Program-made: the position numbers and the translations under genes
Notes under the pieces: model-generated
The model's database searches: none
Seen by the model: only the letters and a program-made list of their open reading frames with translations
Told to the model about the DNA's origin: nothing
In this document: in pieces, positions 19,671 through 27,746 of the stretch
Layout: each line of letters begins with the position of its first letter
How positions within the stretch are numbered: position 1 is the first letter of the stretch
Source of the DNA: Nocardioides malaquae
Lineage (GTDB): Bacteria > Actinomycetota > Actinomycetes > Propionibacteriales > Nocardioidaceae
Reading direction: 5' to 3'
DNA: 64,000 nucleotides
Assembly (NCBI RefSeq): GCF_015070385.1
Contig: NZ_JADCSA010000012.1
Coordinates: 1-64,000 of the forward strand

Positions 19671-19723
19671 ACTGTCGGGTTGATGGCGTTCGACACGGCG
19701 TGTCGCACCATCAACCCGACAGT
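19671..19723. repeat. 53-bp inverted repeat with two nested stems
   Basis: Perfect 16-bp outer arms (19671-19686 and 19708-19723) enclose, after a 4x2 internal loop, a 6-bp stem (19691-19696 with 19700-19705) and a 3-nt loop. It lies 25 bp beyond the stop of the acetate-symporter gene (-) and about 210 bp upstream of the binding-protein gene (-). It may be the symporter terminator, a dimeric-regulator site or a dispersed palindromic element; no T tract is present. Confidence 0.6.
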
Positions 19724-19747
19724 TGCGGAACTGGGGCTTCGGGGGCC

Positions 19748-21343
19748 TCAGTGCTTGAGGGCTCCCTCCGCACCGGCGCCGGTGAGCGCGCGGACCTCGA
19801 GCTCGGTGTAGCGCTCGGCCGAGGCCGGCTCCTTCGAGGTGAGCGAGCCGATGACGCCGAGCAGGAAGCCCATCGGGATCGAGACGATGCCGGGGTTCTG
19901 CAGCGGGAACCAGGCGAAGTCCACGTTCGGCAGCAGCGAGGTCTCCGCGCCCGACATCACCGGGGAGAAGATGACCAGGCCGACCGCGGAGATCAGGCCG
20001 CCGTAGATGCTCCACACCGCACCGCGGGTGTTGAAGCCGCGCCAGAACAGGTTCATCAGGATCGACGGCAGGTTGGCCGAGGCCGCCACCGCGAAGGCCA
20101 GGGCCACCAGGAAGGCGATGTTGAGGCTCTGCGCCGGGATCGCCAGCAGGATCGAGACCAGGCCGATGGCGCCCGCCGCGATGCGGGAGACCTTCATCTC
20201 CTCCTTCTCCGTGGCCTCGCCGTTGCGGAAGATCGGGTTCCAGACGTCGTGGGCCACCGACATCGACGAGGTCAGTGTCAGTCCGGCGACCACGGCGAGG
20301 ATCGTCGCGAAGGCCACCGCCGCGATCAGGGCCAGCATCACCGCTCCGCTGGTGGAGCCGATGCCACCACCGACCTCCTCGGCCAGCTTCGGTGCGGCCA
20401 GGTTGCCGGCCACGTCGTAGTCGCTCTTGCTGAGCAGTGCCGCGGCACCGAAGCCCAGGACCAGGGTGAAGAGGTAGAAGGTGCCGATGAGGCCGATCGC
20501 CCAGAGCACCGACTTACGGGCGTCACGCGAGGTGGGCGTCGTGTAGAAGCGGATGAGGATGTGCGGCAGGCCCGCGGTGCCGAGGACCAGCGCGATGCCC
20601 AGCGAGATGAAGTCGATCTTGCTGGTGATCGAGCCGCCGTAGCGGAGCCCGGGCTCGAGGAAGGACTGGCCGGCACCGGAGTTGGTGGCCGCCGAGCCGA
20701 GCAGGTCGGAGATGTTGAAGTTGAACTGGATGAGCACCAGGACCACGACCAGTGCGGAGCCGGTCATCAGCAGCACGGCCTTGATCATCTGGACGTAGGT
20801 GGTGCCCTTCATGCCGCCGACGGTGACGTAGAAGATCATCAGGGCGCCGACGACCATGATCGTCAGGTTCTTCACCGCGCCCGAGTCGATGCCGAGCAGG
20901 AGCGCCACCAGGGCGCCGGCGCCGACCATCTGGGCCAGCAGGTAGAAGATCGAGACGACGACCGTGGAGGTGGCCGCCGCGGTGCGGACGGGCCGCTGCC
21001 GCATCCGGTACGCCAGCTGGTCGGCCATCGTGTAGCGACCGGAGTTGCGGAGCACCTCCGCGACGAGCAGCAGGGCCACCAGCCAGGCGACGAGGAACCC
21101 GATCGAGTAGAGGAAGCCGTCGTAGCCGTAGAGCGCGATGGCTCCGGTGATGCCCAGGAAGGATGCGGCCGACATGTAGTCGCCGCCGATCGCCAGGCCG
21201 TTCTGCAGGCCGGAGAAGCCGCGGCCGCCGGCGTAGTAGTCGTCGGTTCCGGAGGTCTGCTTGCTGGCGCGCAGCGTCACGTAGACCGTGAGCAGCACGA
21301 CCGCCAGGAAGAGGCCGGAGGTGAGGATCTGGTTGCCGTCCAT
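19748..21343 (-). CDS. actP: Cation/acetate symporter (SSS family)
   Basis: 531-aa sodium:solute symporter with about 13 membrane helices, of the ActP/MctC type that imports acetate and other short monocarboxylates. Typical stretches: SGTDDYYAGGRGFSGLQNGLAIGGDYMSAASFLGITG near the N-terminus, AYRMRQRPVRTAAA, and GTAGLPHILIRFYTTPTSRDARKS. It is preceded by a DUF485 gene with a 1-bp gap, the same pair as yjcH-actP in E. coli. acs is on the same strand 17 kb away. Confidence 0.9.
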   Translation of the reverse strand: MDGNQILTSGLFLAVVLLTVYVTLRASKQTSGTDDYYAGGRGFSGLQNGLAIGGDYMSAASFLGITGAIALYGYDGFLYSIGFLVAWLVALLLVAEVLRNSGRYTMADQLAYRMRQRPVRTAAATSTVVVSIFYLLAQMVGAGALVALLLGIDSGAVKNLTIMVVGALMIFYVTVGGMKGTTYVQMIKAVLLMTGSALVVVLVLIQFNFNISDLLGSAATNSGAGQSFLEPGLRYGGSITSKIDFISLGIALVLGTAGLPHILIRFYTTPTSRDARKSVLWAIGLIGTFYLFTLVLGFGAAALLSKSDYDVAGNLAAPKLAEEVGGGIGSTSGAVMLALIAAVAFATILAVVAGLTLTSSMSVAHDVWNPIFRNGEATEKEEMKVSRIAAGAIGLVSILLAIPAQSLNIAFLVALAFAVAASANLPSILMNLFWRGFNTRGAVWSIYGGLISAVGLVIFSPVMSGAETSLLPNVDFAWFPLQNPGIVSIPMGFLLGVIGSLTSKEPASAERYTELEVRALTGAGAEGALKH

Positions 21344-21344
21344 G

Positions 21345-21722
21345 TCAGGCCTCGTGCTTCCGGTGGGTGGCGTTGTCGGACCGGCTGGCGCGGTCGGCGT
21401 CGTACTCCTCGTTGAGCTGGGCGGCCAGCGGGTCGAGGTGGGTGGTCGAGTAGCGGCTGTAGAGCCAGGCGATGCCGAAGGTGCTCACGAACTGCAGCAG
21501 GCCGAAGACCAGGGCCACGTTGATGTTGGCGAAGAGCACGCGGTTCATGAACTCGCCGGCGAACATCGACATCACCACGTAGAGCCCGTACCACGCGAGG
21601 AAGACCACGGTGGCGGGCACGATGAAGCGCCGGTAGAGGCTGCGCAGCCGGGTGAACTCGTCCTTGGCGGCCAGGTGGTCGTAGATGGGATCGTGCCGGG
21701 CGGCTTGGTCGTGTGGACTCAC
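21345..21722 (-). CDS. DUF485 inner-membrane protein (YjcH-like)
   Basis: 125 aa with two membrane helices (FIVPATVVFLAWYGLYVVMSMF and VALVFGLLQFVSTFGIAWLY) joined by a short loop, the DUF485 pattern. The N-terminal DPIYDHLAAKDEFTRLRSLYRRF is also typical. It is the small partner encoded directly before actP-type symporters; its molecular role is unsettled. GTG start at 21722. Confidence 0.85.
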   Translation of the reverse strand: MSPHDQAARHDPIYDHLAAKDEFTRLRSLYRRFIVPATVVFLAWYGLYVVMSMFAGEFMNRVLFANINVALVFGLLQFVSTFGIAWLYSRYSTTHLDPLAAQLNEEYDADRASRSDNATHRKHEA

Positions 21723-21864
21723 GGGGTTCTCCCTGATGAGGGTGGACAGATGTGACTGCCATCACCGTGGCGCAGGTCGCACGGCGTACGTCAGGGGTGC
21801 GGCGCCGCAGCGCGGTCAACGGGAACCACGCGTCGCCCAGCGGTCGCCTCCGAACGCCGAGCGG

Positions 21865-23394
21865 TCACCCCCGGTCGAGCCGCACGGCCTCCGGCGTGTG
21901 CAGGCGTACGAACGAGCGCAGCGCCGTGCGCGGCGGACGGCCGACCCGGCTCACCGCGACCATCGTCGCGAAGGCCGCGGGCACGCTCCACGCGGCCGGG
22001 GAGCCGAGCAGCACCGACCACCAGGACGTGTCCGCCGGCATCGCGAGGGTCCACAGCACCGCGGCGCCGGAGCCGACGCCGCCGACCGCCAGGCCGGCCA
22101 GCGCCCCCGGCGCGGTCAGGCGCGGCCACCAGATGCCCAGCACCAGCAAGGGGCAGAAGGTCGAGGCCGCCACCGCGAACGCCAGCCCGACCATCCTCGC
22201 CACCGAGACCTCTACCCCCACGAGCGCCACCAGGGCCGGCGGCAGCACCGCCAGCACCGCGCCCACCCGGAAGGCGGCGACGCCGCCGAACCGCCACCGG
22301 CCCAGCCCGCGCGCCCGCACGTCCTGGCCGAGCACGCCGGCCAGCGCCGTGGTGAGCCCCGAGGCGGTGGAGAGGAAGGCCGCGAACGCGCCCGCGGCCA
22401 GCAGGCCGGTCAACACCTCGCCGCCCCAGCCCGGAAGCATCACCCGGGGCAGCTCGAGCACCAAGGTGTCGGTGCGCCCGGGGTCCGGCAGCCGGTCGGC
22501 GTAGACCCGACCCAGCCCTCCGTAGATCGGGGGCAGCACGTAGAAGGCCGCCAGCAGCACCAGCACGACCAGCGTGGTGCGCCGGGCTGCCCGGCCGTCA
22601 GGGTTGGTGTAGAAGCGCACCACCACGTGGGGCAGCCCCATCGTGCCGAGGAAGGTCGCCACGATCAGTGAGTAGGTGACGTAGAGGCCCTGCGTGCCGG
22701 CGCCGAGCGGCTGCGACCAGGCACTCGCGTCGGTGGCCGTGTCGCCGACCGGGCCCAGGTCGGCGGGGTTGGTGGCGCCGTCGCCGACCCAGACCACCAG
22801 GAGCACCGCGATGGGGATGAGCAGGGCGGTGAGCTTGAGCCAGTACTGGAAGGCCTGCACGAAGGTGATCGAGCGCATGCCGCCGCCGGCGACCCCGGCC
22901 ACCACGACCGCGGCCACCACGGCCGTCCCCACCCAGGCGGGTCCGCCGACGATGGACTGCAGGATCAGCCCGGCCCCGTGGAACTGCGGCAGCAGGTAGA
23001 GCCAGCCGATGGCCACCACGAGCAGGGAGCAGGCGGCGCGGACGCGCCGCGAGTCCAGCCGCGCCTCGGCGAAGTCGGGCAGCGTGTAGGCACCCGAGCG
23101 GCGCAGCGGGGCGGCGACGAGCACCAGCAGGACGAGGTAGCCGGCGGTCCAGCCGACCGGGTACCAGAGCATCTCGGCGCCGAAGGCCAGCACCAGTCCC
23201 GCGACGCCGAGGAAGGAGGCCGCCGAGAGGTACTCCCCGCTCACGGCGGAGGCGTTCATGGCGGGCCGGACCGTGCGGGAGGCCACCATGAAGTCACTGG
23301 TCGTGCGGGAGAACCGCAGCCCCCAGGTGCCGATCGCCAGGGTCGCCACGACCACGACGACGACCCCGACGAGGGCTGACCACGACTCGATCAC
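21865..23394 (-). CDS. Second SSS-family symporter, acetate-permease type
   Basis: 509-aa sodium:solute symporter related to the one at 19748-21343 (shared SGEYLSAASFLGVAG, the NMAHG-less second helix pair, and LPHVVVRFYTNPDGRAARR). The substrate is probably a short carboxylate but not certain. GTG start overlapping the stop of a small membrane-protein gene (GTGA). It is the last of four overlapping genes with a LytS/LytR-type two-component system, suggesting that the system controls or senses its transport substrate. Confidence 0.85.
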   Translation of the reverse strand: MIESWSALVGVVVVVVATLAIGTWGLRFSRTTSDFMVASRTVRPAMNASAVSGEYLSAASFLGVAGLVLAFGAEMLWYPVGWTAGYLVLLVLVAAPLRRSGAYTLPDFAEARLDSRRVRAACSLLVVAIGWLYLLPQFHGAGLILQSIVGGPAWVGTAVVAAVVVAGVAGGGMRSITFVQAFQYWLKLTALLIPIAVLLVVWVGDGATNPADLGPVGDTATDASAWSQPLGAGTQGLYVTYSLIVATFLGTMGLPHVVVRFYTNPDGRAARRTTLVVLVLLAAFYVLPPIYGGLGRVYADRLPDPGRTDTLVLELPRVMLPGWGGEVLTGLLAAGAFAAFLSTASGLTTALAGVLGQDVRARGLGRWRFGGVAAFRVGAVLAVLPPALVALVGVEVSVARMVGLAFAVAASTFCPLLVLGIWWPRLTAPGALAGLAVGGVGSGAAVLWTLAMPADTSWWSVLLGSPAAWSVPAAFATMVAVSRVGRPPRTALRSFVRLHTPEAVRLDRG

Positions 23395-23789
23395 TGTGCT
23401 CTCCCGGAGGGGTCAGGGTCCTCGTGCTCGACCAGCGCCGTGAAGGCCGCCTCGTTGGCCTCGGCGCCACGCACGTAGAACCACCCCAGCCCGATCAGCA
23501 GTGGGTGCACCAGCACCCACAGCAGCAGGTAGGCCAGCGGGATCCCGGCGACCCGCACGTCGGCCAGCGCCGGCGAGAGCTTGAAGACCAGCGGCAACGA
23601 CCCCAGGCAGAGCCCCAGGATCGTCAGCACCCGCAGGGCCAGTCGCCGCTGCACGTCGACCAGGCTGGTGACCAGGATTGTGCCGACCCGGGTGCCCTGG
23701 TCGATGTCGCCGCGGCCCGGTCGCCGGGTCCGGGCGGTGCGGCGCGGTGGCCCGGTGACCCGGACGCGGCCCTCGGGGGTGCGGTTCAC
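23391..23789 (-). CDS. Small two-helix membrane protein between LytR and symporter
   Basis: 132 aa. The basic N-terminal third (RTARTRRPGRG) is followed by two hydrophobic helices (LRVLTILGLCLGSLPLVF and IPLAYLLLWVLVHPLLIGLGWFYV) and an acidic tail. By size, topology and position before an SSS symporter it looks like a functional counterpart of the DUF485 protein encoded at 21345-21722. The GTG at 23789 overlaps the response-regulator stop (GTGA); longer readings run into that gene. Confidence 0.75.
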   Translation of the reverse strand: MNRTPEGRVRVTGPPRRTARTRRPGRGDIDQGTRVGTILVTSLVDVQRRLALRVLTILGLCLGSLPLVFKLSPALADVRVAGIPLAYLLLWVLVHPLLIGLGWFYVRGAEANEAAFTALVEHEDPDPSGRAQ

Positions 23790-24529
23790 GGCTGGGTGCG
23801 CCTCTTCAGCAGCAGCTCGCGCAGGGCCTTGGTGTGCCGGCGGCTGGCGGTCAGCTGGGCCCCGGGCACCAGGACCGTGCAGCGGCCCTGGTCCATGCGC
23901 ACCTCCTGGATCTGGCCCAGCTGCACCAGCAGCGAACGGTGGATCCGGATGAACCCCGCCTCGGCCCACTCCGACTCCAGCTGCGACAACGGCACGCGCA
24001 GCAGGTGGGAGACGCCGCGGGTGTGCAGGCGTACGTAGTCGCCCTGGGCCTCGACGTGGGTGACGTCGCTGCGGTTGACGAAGCGGGTCACCCCACCCAG
24101 CTCGACGGGGATCTGCTCGTCGACGGGGGCGGGCGGCGTGGTCGTCCCACTCTCCACGACCCGGCGCACCGCCTCGGCCAGCCGCTCCTCGCGCACCGGC
24201 TTGAGCACGTAGTCGACCGCCGCCAGCTCGAAGGCGTCGACGGCGTGCTGCTCGTGGGCGGTCACGAAGACGATCGCCGGTGGCTGGCGGAAGCGGGCCA
24301 GCACCTGGGCCATCTCCAGGCCGGTGAGCCCCGGCATCGAGATGTCGAGGAAGGCGGCGTCGACGTCGGTCTCGCGCAGCAGGCGCAACGCCTCGGTGGC
24401 CGAGTCGCAGGTCAGCACGGACGCCACCCGGGGGTCGCGGCCGAGCAGGAAGGCGAGCTCGTCGAGGGCCGGACGCTCGTCGTCGACGACGAGGACCCGC
24501 AGCGCCGGGGCGGTGGTCGGACGGTTCAT
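23786..24529 (-). CDS. LytTR-family response regulator
   Basis: 247 aa. Receiver domain at residues about 10-125 with phospho-acceptor Asp62 in FLDISMPG and the conserved Lys in DYVLKPVREERL. The C-terminal LytTR DNA-binding domain starts at about residue 150 (VTHVEAQGDYVRLHTRG, FIRIHRSLLVQLGQIQEV, LTASRRHTKALRELL). It pairs with the LytS-type kinase encoded immediately upstream with an ATGA overlap, and is followed by a small membrane protein and a symporter in the same operon. Confidence 0.93.
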   Translation of the reverse strand: MNRPTTAPALRVLVVDDERPALDELAFLLGRDPRVASVLTCDSATEALRLLRETDVDAAFLDISMPGLTGLEMAQVLARFRQPPAIVFVTAHEQHAVDAFELAAVDYVLKPVREERLAEAVRRVVESGTTTPPAPVDEQIPVELGGVTRFVNRSDVTHVEAQGDYVRLHTRGVSHLLRVPLSQLESEWAEAGFIRIHRSLLVQLGQIQEVRMDQGRCTVLVPGAQLTASRRHTKALRELLLKRRTQP

Positions 24530-25647
24530 GAGTGCACTCCAGGGGCGAACTTGGGCACCCGCACGATGACCTTCGTGCCGGCGCCGGGGGCAGTCTCCAC
24601 GACGAGTCCGTGGTCGTCGCCGAAGGCGTTGCGCAGGCGGGCGTCGACGTTGCCCAGCCCCACCGAGTCGAGGGCCTGGTCGCCGGCCAACGCCCGACGC
24701 ACCTTCTCGGGGTCTTCGCCGACCCCGTTGTCCTCGACCTCGATCAGGCACTCCTGCCCCAGGTCGCTCGCGGTGATGGAGAGGTGACCGACGCCCTCGG
24801 CGGCCTCCAGCCCGTGGCGCACCGCGTTCTCCGCGAGGGGCTGGATGCACAGGAACGGCACCGTCACCGGCAACACCTCCGGCGCGACCCGCAGCGTCAC
24901 CTGGAGCCGGTCGCCGAAGCGCGCCTGCTCCAGCACCAGGTAGCGCTCGATCGAGCGCAGCTCCTCGGCGAGCGTCGTGAACTCACCGTGGCTGCGGAAG
25001 GAGTAGCGGGTGAAGTCGGCGAACTCCAGCAGCAGCTCGCGGGCCCGGTCGGGGTCGGTGCGCACGAAGCTGGCGATCGCGCCGAGTGAGTTGTAGATGA
25101 AGTGCGGGCTGATCTGCGCCCGCAGGGCGCGCACCTCGGCCTCCACCGCCCGGTGTCGCTCGGCGTCCAGCTCGGCCAGCTCCAGCTGGCCGCTGACCCA
25201 ACGGCCGACCTCGTGCACCGCCAGCAGCAACCCGGCGCTGGCCTCGGGTGCCATGGCGAGCAGCACCCCGACCGTACGCCCCTCGACGGCCAACGGGGTG
25301 GCCAGCGCGTGGCGCACCGGGCACCCCGGGTTGTCGCACTCCAACCCGGTCGGGTCGCTGGCGTCGGTGTCGCCCTCCTCGACCGTGCGGGCCACCAGTG
25401 AGGCGACCTGGTCGGCGTGGTGACGACCCAGGCCGTCCCAGGCGAGGAGCCCGCCGGCGTCGGCGAGGGCCACGGCGGGGGTGCCCAGGAGCGTACGCAG
25501 GTGGGTCGCCGCCTCCTGCGCGCTCGCCTCGGTCAGCCCCTCGCGCAGGGCGGGGGAGGCCTGCGAGATGGTGTGCAGCGTCTGGAAGGTGGCGCGGTCG
25601 GCCTCCGAGCCCAGGGGAGGGCGTCGTGGCAGGCGCAACCAGCTCAT
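24526..25647 (-). CDS. LytS-type sensor histidine kinase (cytoplasmic)
   Basis: 373 aa. No membrane segment is evident at the N-terminus; residues about 20-150 look like a GAF-type sensory domain with a short Cys pair (LECDNPGCPVRH). The His-kinase domain contains ISPHFIYNSLGAIASF with His182, then an ATPase domain (PLAENAVRHGL, VEDNGVG, GLGNVDARLRNAFG). As the kinase seems soluble while the operon also encodes a symporter, signal sensing through the transporter is possible; that is inference. Confidence 0.9.
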   Translation of the reverse strand: MSWLRLPRRPPLGSEADRATFQTLHTISQASPALREGLTEASAQEAATHLRTLLGTPAVALADAGGLLAWDGLGRHHADQVASLVARTVEEGDTDASDPTGLECDNPGCPVRHALATPLAVEGRTVGVLLAMAPEASAGLLLAVHEVGRWVSGQLELAELDAERHRAVEAEVRALRAQISPHFIYNSLGAIASFVRTDPDRARELLLEFADFTRYSFRSHGEFTTLAEELRSIERYLVLEQARFGDRLQVTLRVAPEVLPVTVPFLCIQPLAENAVRHGLEAAEGVGHLSITASDLGQECLIEVEDNGVGEDPEKVRRALAGDQALDSVGLGNVDARLRNAFGDDHGLVVETAPGAGTKVIVRVPKFAPGVHS

Positions 25648-25692
25648 GGCGACACCGTAGCGGTGAGCGCTGTCACATCGCTGCGCCGCGGC

Positions 25693-26712
25693 TCAGCGGA
25701 AGTCGATCAACAACATGTCGGTGTCGGTGCCGTCGGAGGTGAAGAGGTCGGCGTCGAAGCGGAACTTCGGCGGTGCGTCGGGTGACGCCGTCGGCTCCTG
25801 GGCCTCGCCGGTGTCCTCGCCCTCGGCGGGGGCGTCGCAAGCCGTGGCCGACCGGTCCTTCGGCTCGGCGGCCTCGCCCGTCGTGGCGTCGGCCTGCTCG
25901 GCGCCGCCGGTGGCGATCCGCAGCGCGTCGGTGCCGTCGTCGAAGAGGCCCGGCTGGTGCACGACCTGGGTGCGCACGGCGTGCACGCGGTGGGGCAGCT
26001 GCATGCCGTCCATCCCGCGGCCGTAGTCGTCGTAGAACGCCTTGACCTCGGCGACCGCGGTCGCGCGGTCCTCCGCGGAGAGCTCCGCGACCCACGACCG
26101 GGAGAGCACCAGGTCGGCCACTGTGCGCCGGTCGATCTCCTGCCACACTGTCCAGGTCTCCTCCTCGACGAAGCTGAAGAGGGGCGACTGCAGGAGGCTC
26201 TCGGTGATCGAGGCGGTGCGGGGTTCGTTGTCGCGGGCGCCCAGCGGGCCCTCGAGGAAGGCGCCGAGCCGGCGCACCCACGGGATCCGGGTGTCGCGCT
26301 CGTGCCAGACCACGCTCAGGTGCCCGCCGGTCTTGAGCGCCTTGGCGATCACCGGCAGCGCGGTGTCGAGGTCGAAGGAGGTGAAGGCCGTCGAGCAGAC
26401 CACGGCGTCGACCGACCGGTGCCGCAGGTCGAGGTCCTCGACGGTGCCCTCGGTGACGGGCACGGACGGCAGTCGCTTGCTCAGCAGGGAGAGCATCGCG
26501 GGGTCGTGGTCGACGGCGTGCACCGCGTGGCCCGCCGCCACGAGCAGCTCGGTCAGCTTGCCGATGCCGGCGCCCAGCTCGAGCACGGTGCGACCCTGGC
26601 CCGGCACGATCCACGGCACGATCTCGGCGGGGTGCCCCGGGCGTCCGTGCACGTGCGCCGCGGCCACGTCGTGGGTGCGGCGCGGCTCGTGTGGGGGTCG
26701 TTCGCTGGCCAT
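25693..26712 (-). CDS. Class I SAM-dependent methyltransferase with acidic C-terminal extension
   Basis: 339 aa. The methyltransferase fold is in the first 170 residues: SAM motif I VLELGAGIGKLTELL, acidic loop VDHDPAML, and LDTALPVIAKALKTGGHLSVVWHERDT, a pattern shared with UbiE/Coq5-like and related proteins. The HGRPGHPAEIVPWIVPGQG lead-in is also typical. The last 90 residues are an Ala/Glu/Asp/Thr-rich, probably disordered region ending in FTSDGTDTDMLLIDFR. Start placed at the ATG at 26712; the open frame upstream has no family resemblance. It is divergent from the Fic-like gene (28 bp between starts). The substrate is unknown. Confidence 0.8.
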   Translation of the reverse strand: MASERPPHEPRRTHDVAAAHVHGRPGHPAEIVPWIVPGQGRTVLELGAGIGKLTELLVAAGHAVHAVDHDPAMLSLLSKRLPSVPVTEGTVEDLDLRHRSVDAVVCSTAFTSFDLDTALPVIAKALKTGGHLSVVWHERDTRIPWVRRLGAFLEGPLGARDNEPRTASITESLLQSPLFSFVEEETWTVWQEIDRRTVADLVLSRSWVAELSAEDRATAVAEVKAFYDDYGRGMDGMQLPHRVHAVRTQVVHQPGLFDDGTDALRIATGGAEQADATTGEAAEPKDRSATACDAPAEGEDTGEAQEPTASPDAPPKFRFDADLFTSDGTDTDMLLIDFR

Positions 26713-26740
26713 TGCTCCAAGGCTACTAGCGTGAGGGCGC

Positions 26741-27487
26741 GTGAGCACCGATCCCCTCGCCTGGCTGGCGCAGCTCGAAGGCGTCGCCTCGGCGTACGCG
26801 GCCACGCGCGACGGCATCGACGTCATGTTGCGCGACCGCGGCCTGCGTCAGACCGACCCGGCCACCACCGCCGAGGCGCTGGCGGTCGGGGCCCACGCCT
26901 CCGCCGTGCTGGAAGGGTCGACCTCCACCCTGGCGGACCTCGACGCCGGGGTCGGCGACGAGATCGCCCAGGACTCCCTGCGCCTCTCCACCGAGGTGCT
27001 CGCGCTGACCCCGCAGCTGAAGCGCTCCCCGGCCCAGGTGTTCGCCCGGCTCCACGCCGTCGCCGCGGCCACCGCGCTGCCGCCCGAGCAGCTCGGCCGA
27101 CCCCGCGACGCCGAGTCGGCGCAACGCCTCCAGTCCCTGGGGCAGCTCGTGCTCGCGTCCACCGAGGTGCCGGCGCTGCTGCTCGCCGCCGTGGTGCATG
27201 CCGAGATCGCCACCGCTGCCCCCTTCAGCTCCCACAACGGCATCGTGGCGCGCGCGGCCGAACGTCTCGTGCTGGTGGCCCGCGGCGTCGACCCGAAGTC
27301 GCTCATGGTGCCCGAGGCCGGTCACCTGGCGTTGCGCGCGCAGTACGAGTCGAACCTCTCCGGCTACGCCAGCGGGCAGCAGCGCGGCCTGCACGCCTGG
27401 GCGCTCTACGCCGCGGAGGCGTACGCCAAGGGCATGGAGCTGAGCCCACTGCGCCCGGTCAAGAAGCCTCGCCGCGACCGCGACTGA
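26741..27487 (+). CDS. Degenerate Fic-fold protein
   Basis: 248 aa, mostly alpha-helical. The region around residues 160-175 reads APFSSHNGIVARAAERL, which aligns with the Fic motif HPFx[D/E]GNGRxxR but has lost the catalytic His (A), the acidic residue (S) and the first Arg (I), so AMPylation is unlikely. Genes of this type, sometimes called oxidoreductase, stand near the HAD-Ssd-Tad block in other actinobacteria. GTG start at 26741. The role is unknown; a structural or regulatory function is possible. Confidence 0.7.
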   Translation: MSTDPLAWLAQLEGVASAYAATRDGIDVMLRDRGLRQTDPATTAEALAVGAHASAVLEGSTSTLADLDAGVGDEIAQDSLRLSTEVLALTPQLKRSPAQVFARLHAVAAATALPPEQLGRPRDAESAQRLQSLGQLVLASTEVPALLLAAVVHAEIATAAPFSSHNGIVARAAERLVLVARGVDPKSLMVPEAGHLALRAQYESNLSGYASGQQRGLHAWALYAAEAYAKGMELSPLRPVKKPRRDRD

Positions 27488-27497
27488 AGGCGCATGC

Positions 27498-27533
27498 GAA
27501 CGGCACCCCGCCGTGGAGGACGGAGTGCCGTTC
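27498..27533. terminator. Terminator hairpin behind Fic-like gene
   Basis: Perfect 9-bp arms GAACGGCAC (27498-27506) and GTGCCGTTC (27525-27533) with an 18-nt interior that can form a further 4-bp stem. It lies 10 bp past the Fic-like stop and is followed by about 210 bp with no gene before the end of the convergent HAD gene; nothing else was recognised in that gap. Confidence 0.6.
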
Positions 27534-27746
27534 ACTGACACGTGACATCCGGATAACAAGCGTGCTGTCTCTTGTTGTGGCCGGCGGTCAAGCCGCCTGA
27601 CCATCGCCCTGTCGAAGGGAAGGTCGCCGCGTGGGTACCGAACTCACGTGCAGATCATGTGGAGTTGATGACTCCTGTCTACGCCTGTTGACGGGCTTCT
27701 TCAAGGGTTGACTTTCGCGTCAGTCAATGGCGCAATGCCGTCGGCG

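Noticed and set aside
27534-27746. Possible tRNA or small RNA in the 213-bp gap after the Fic-like gene
   Set aside because: No cloverleaf, no T-loop consensus and no conserved stem beyond the terminator could be found by eye.
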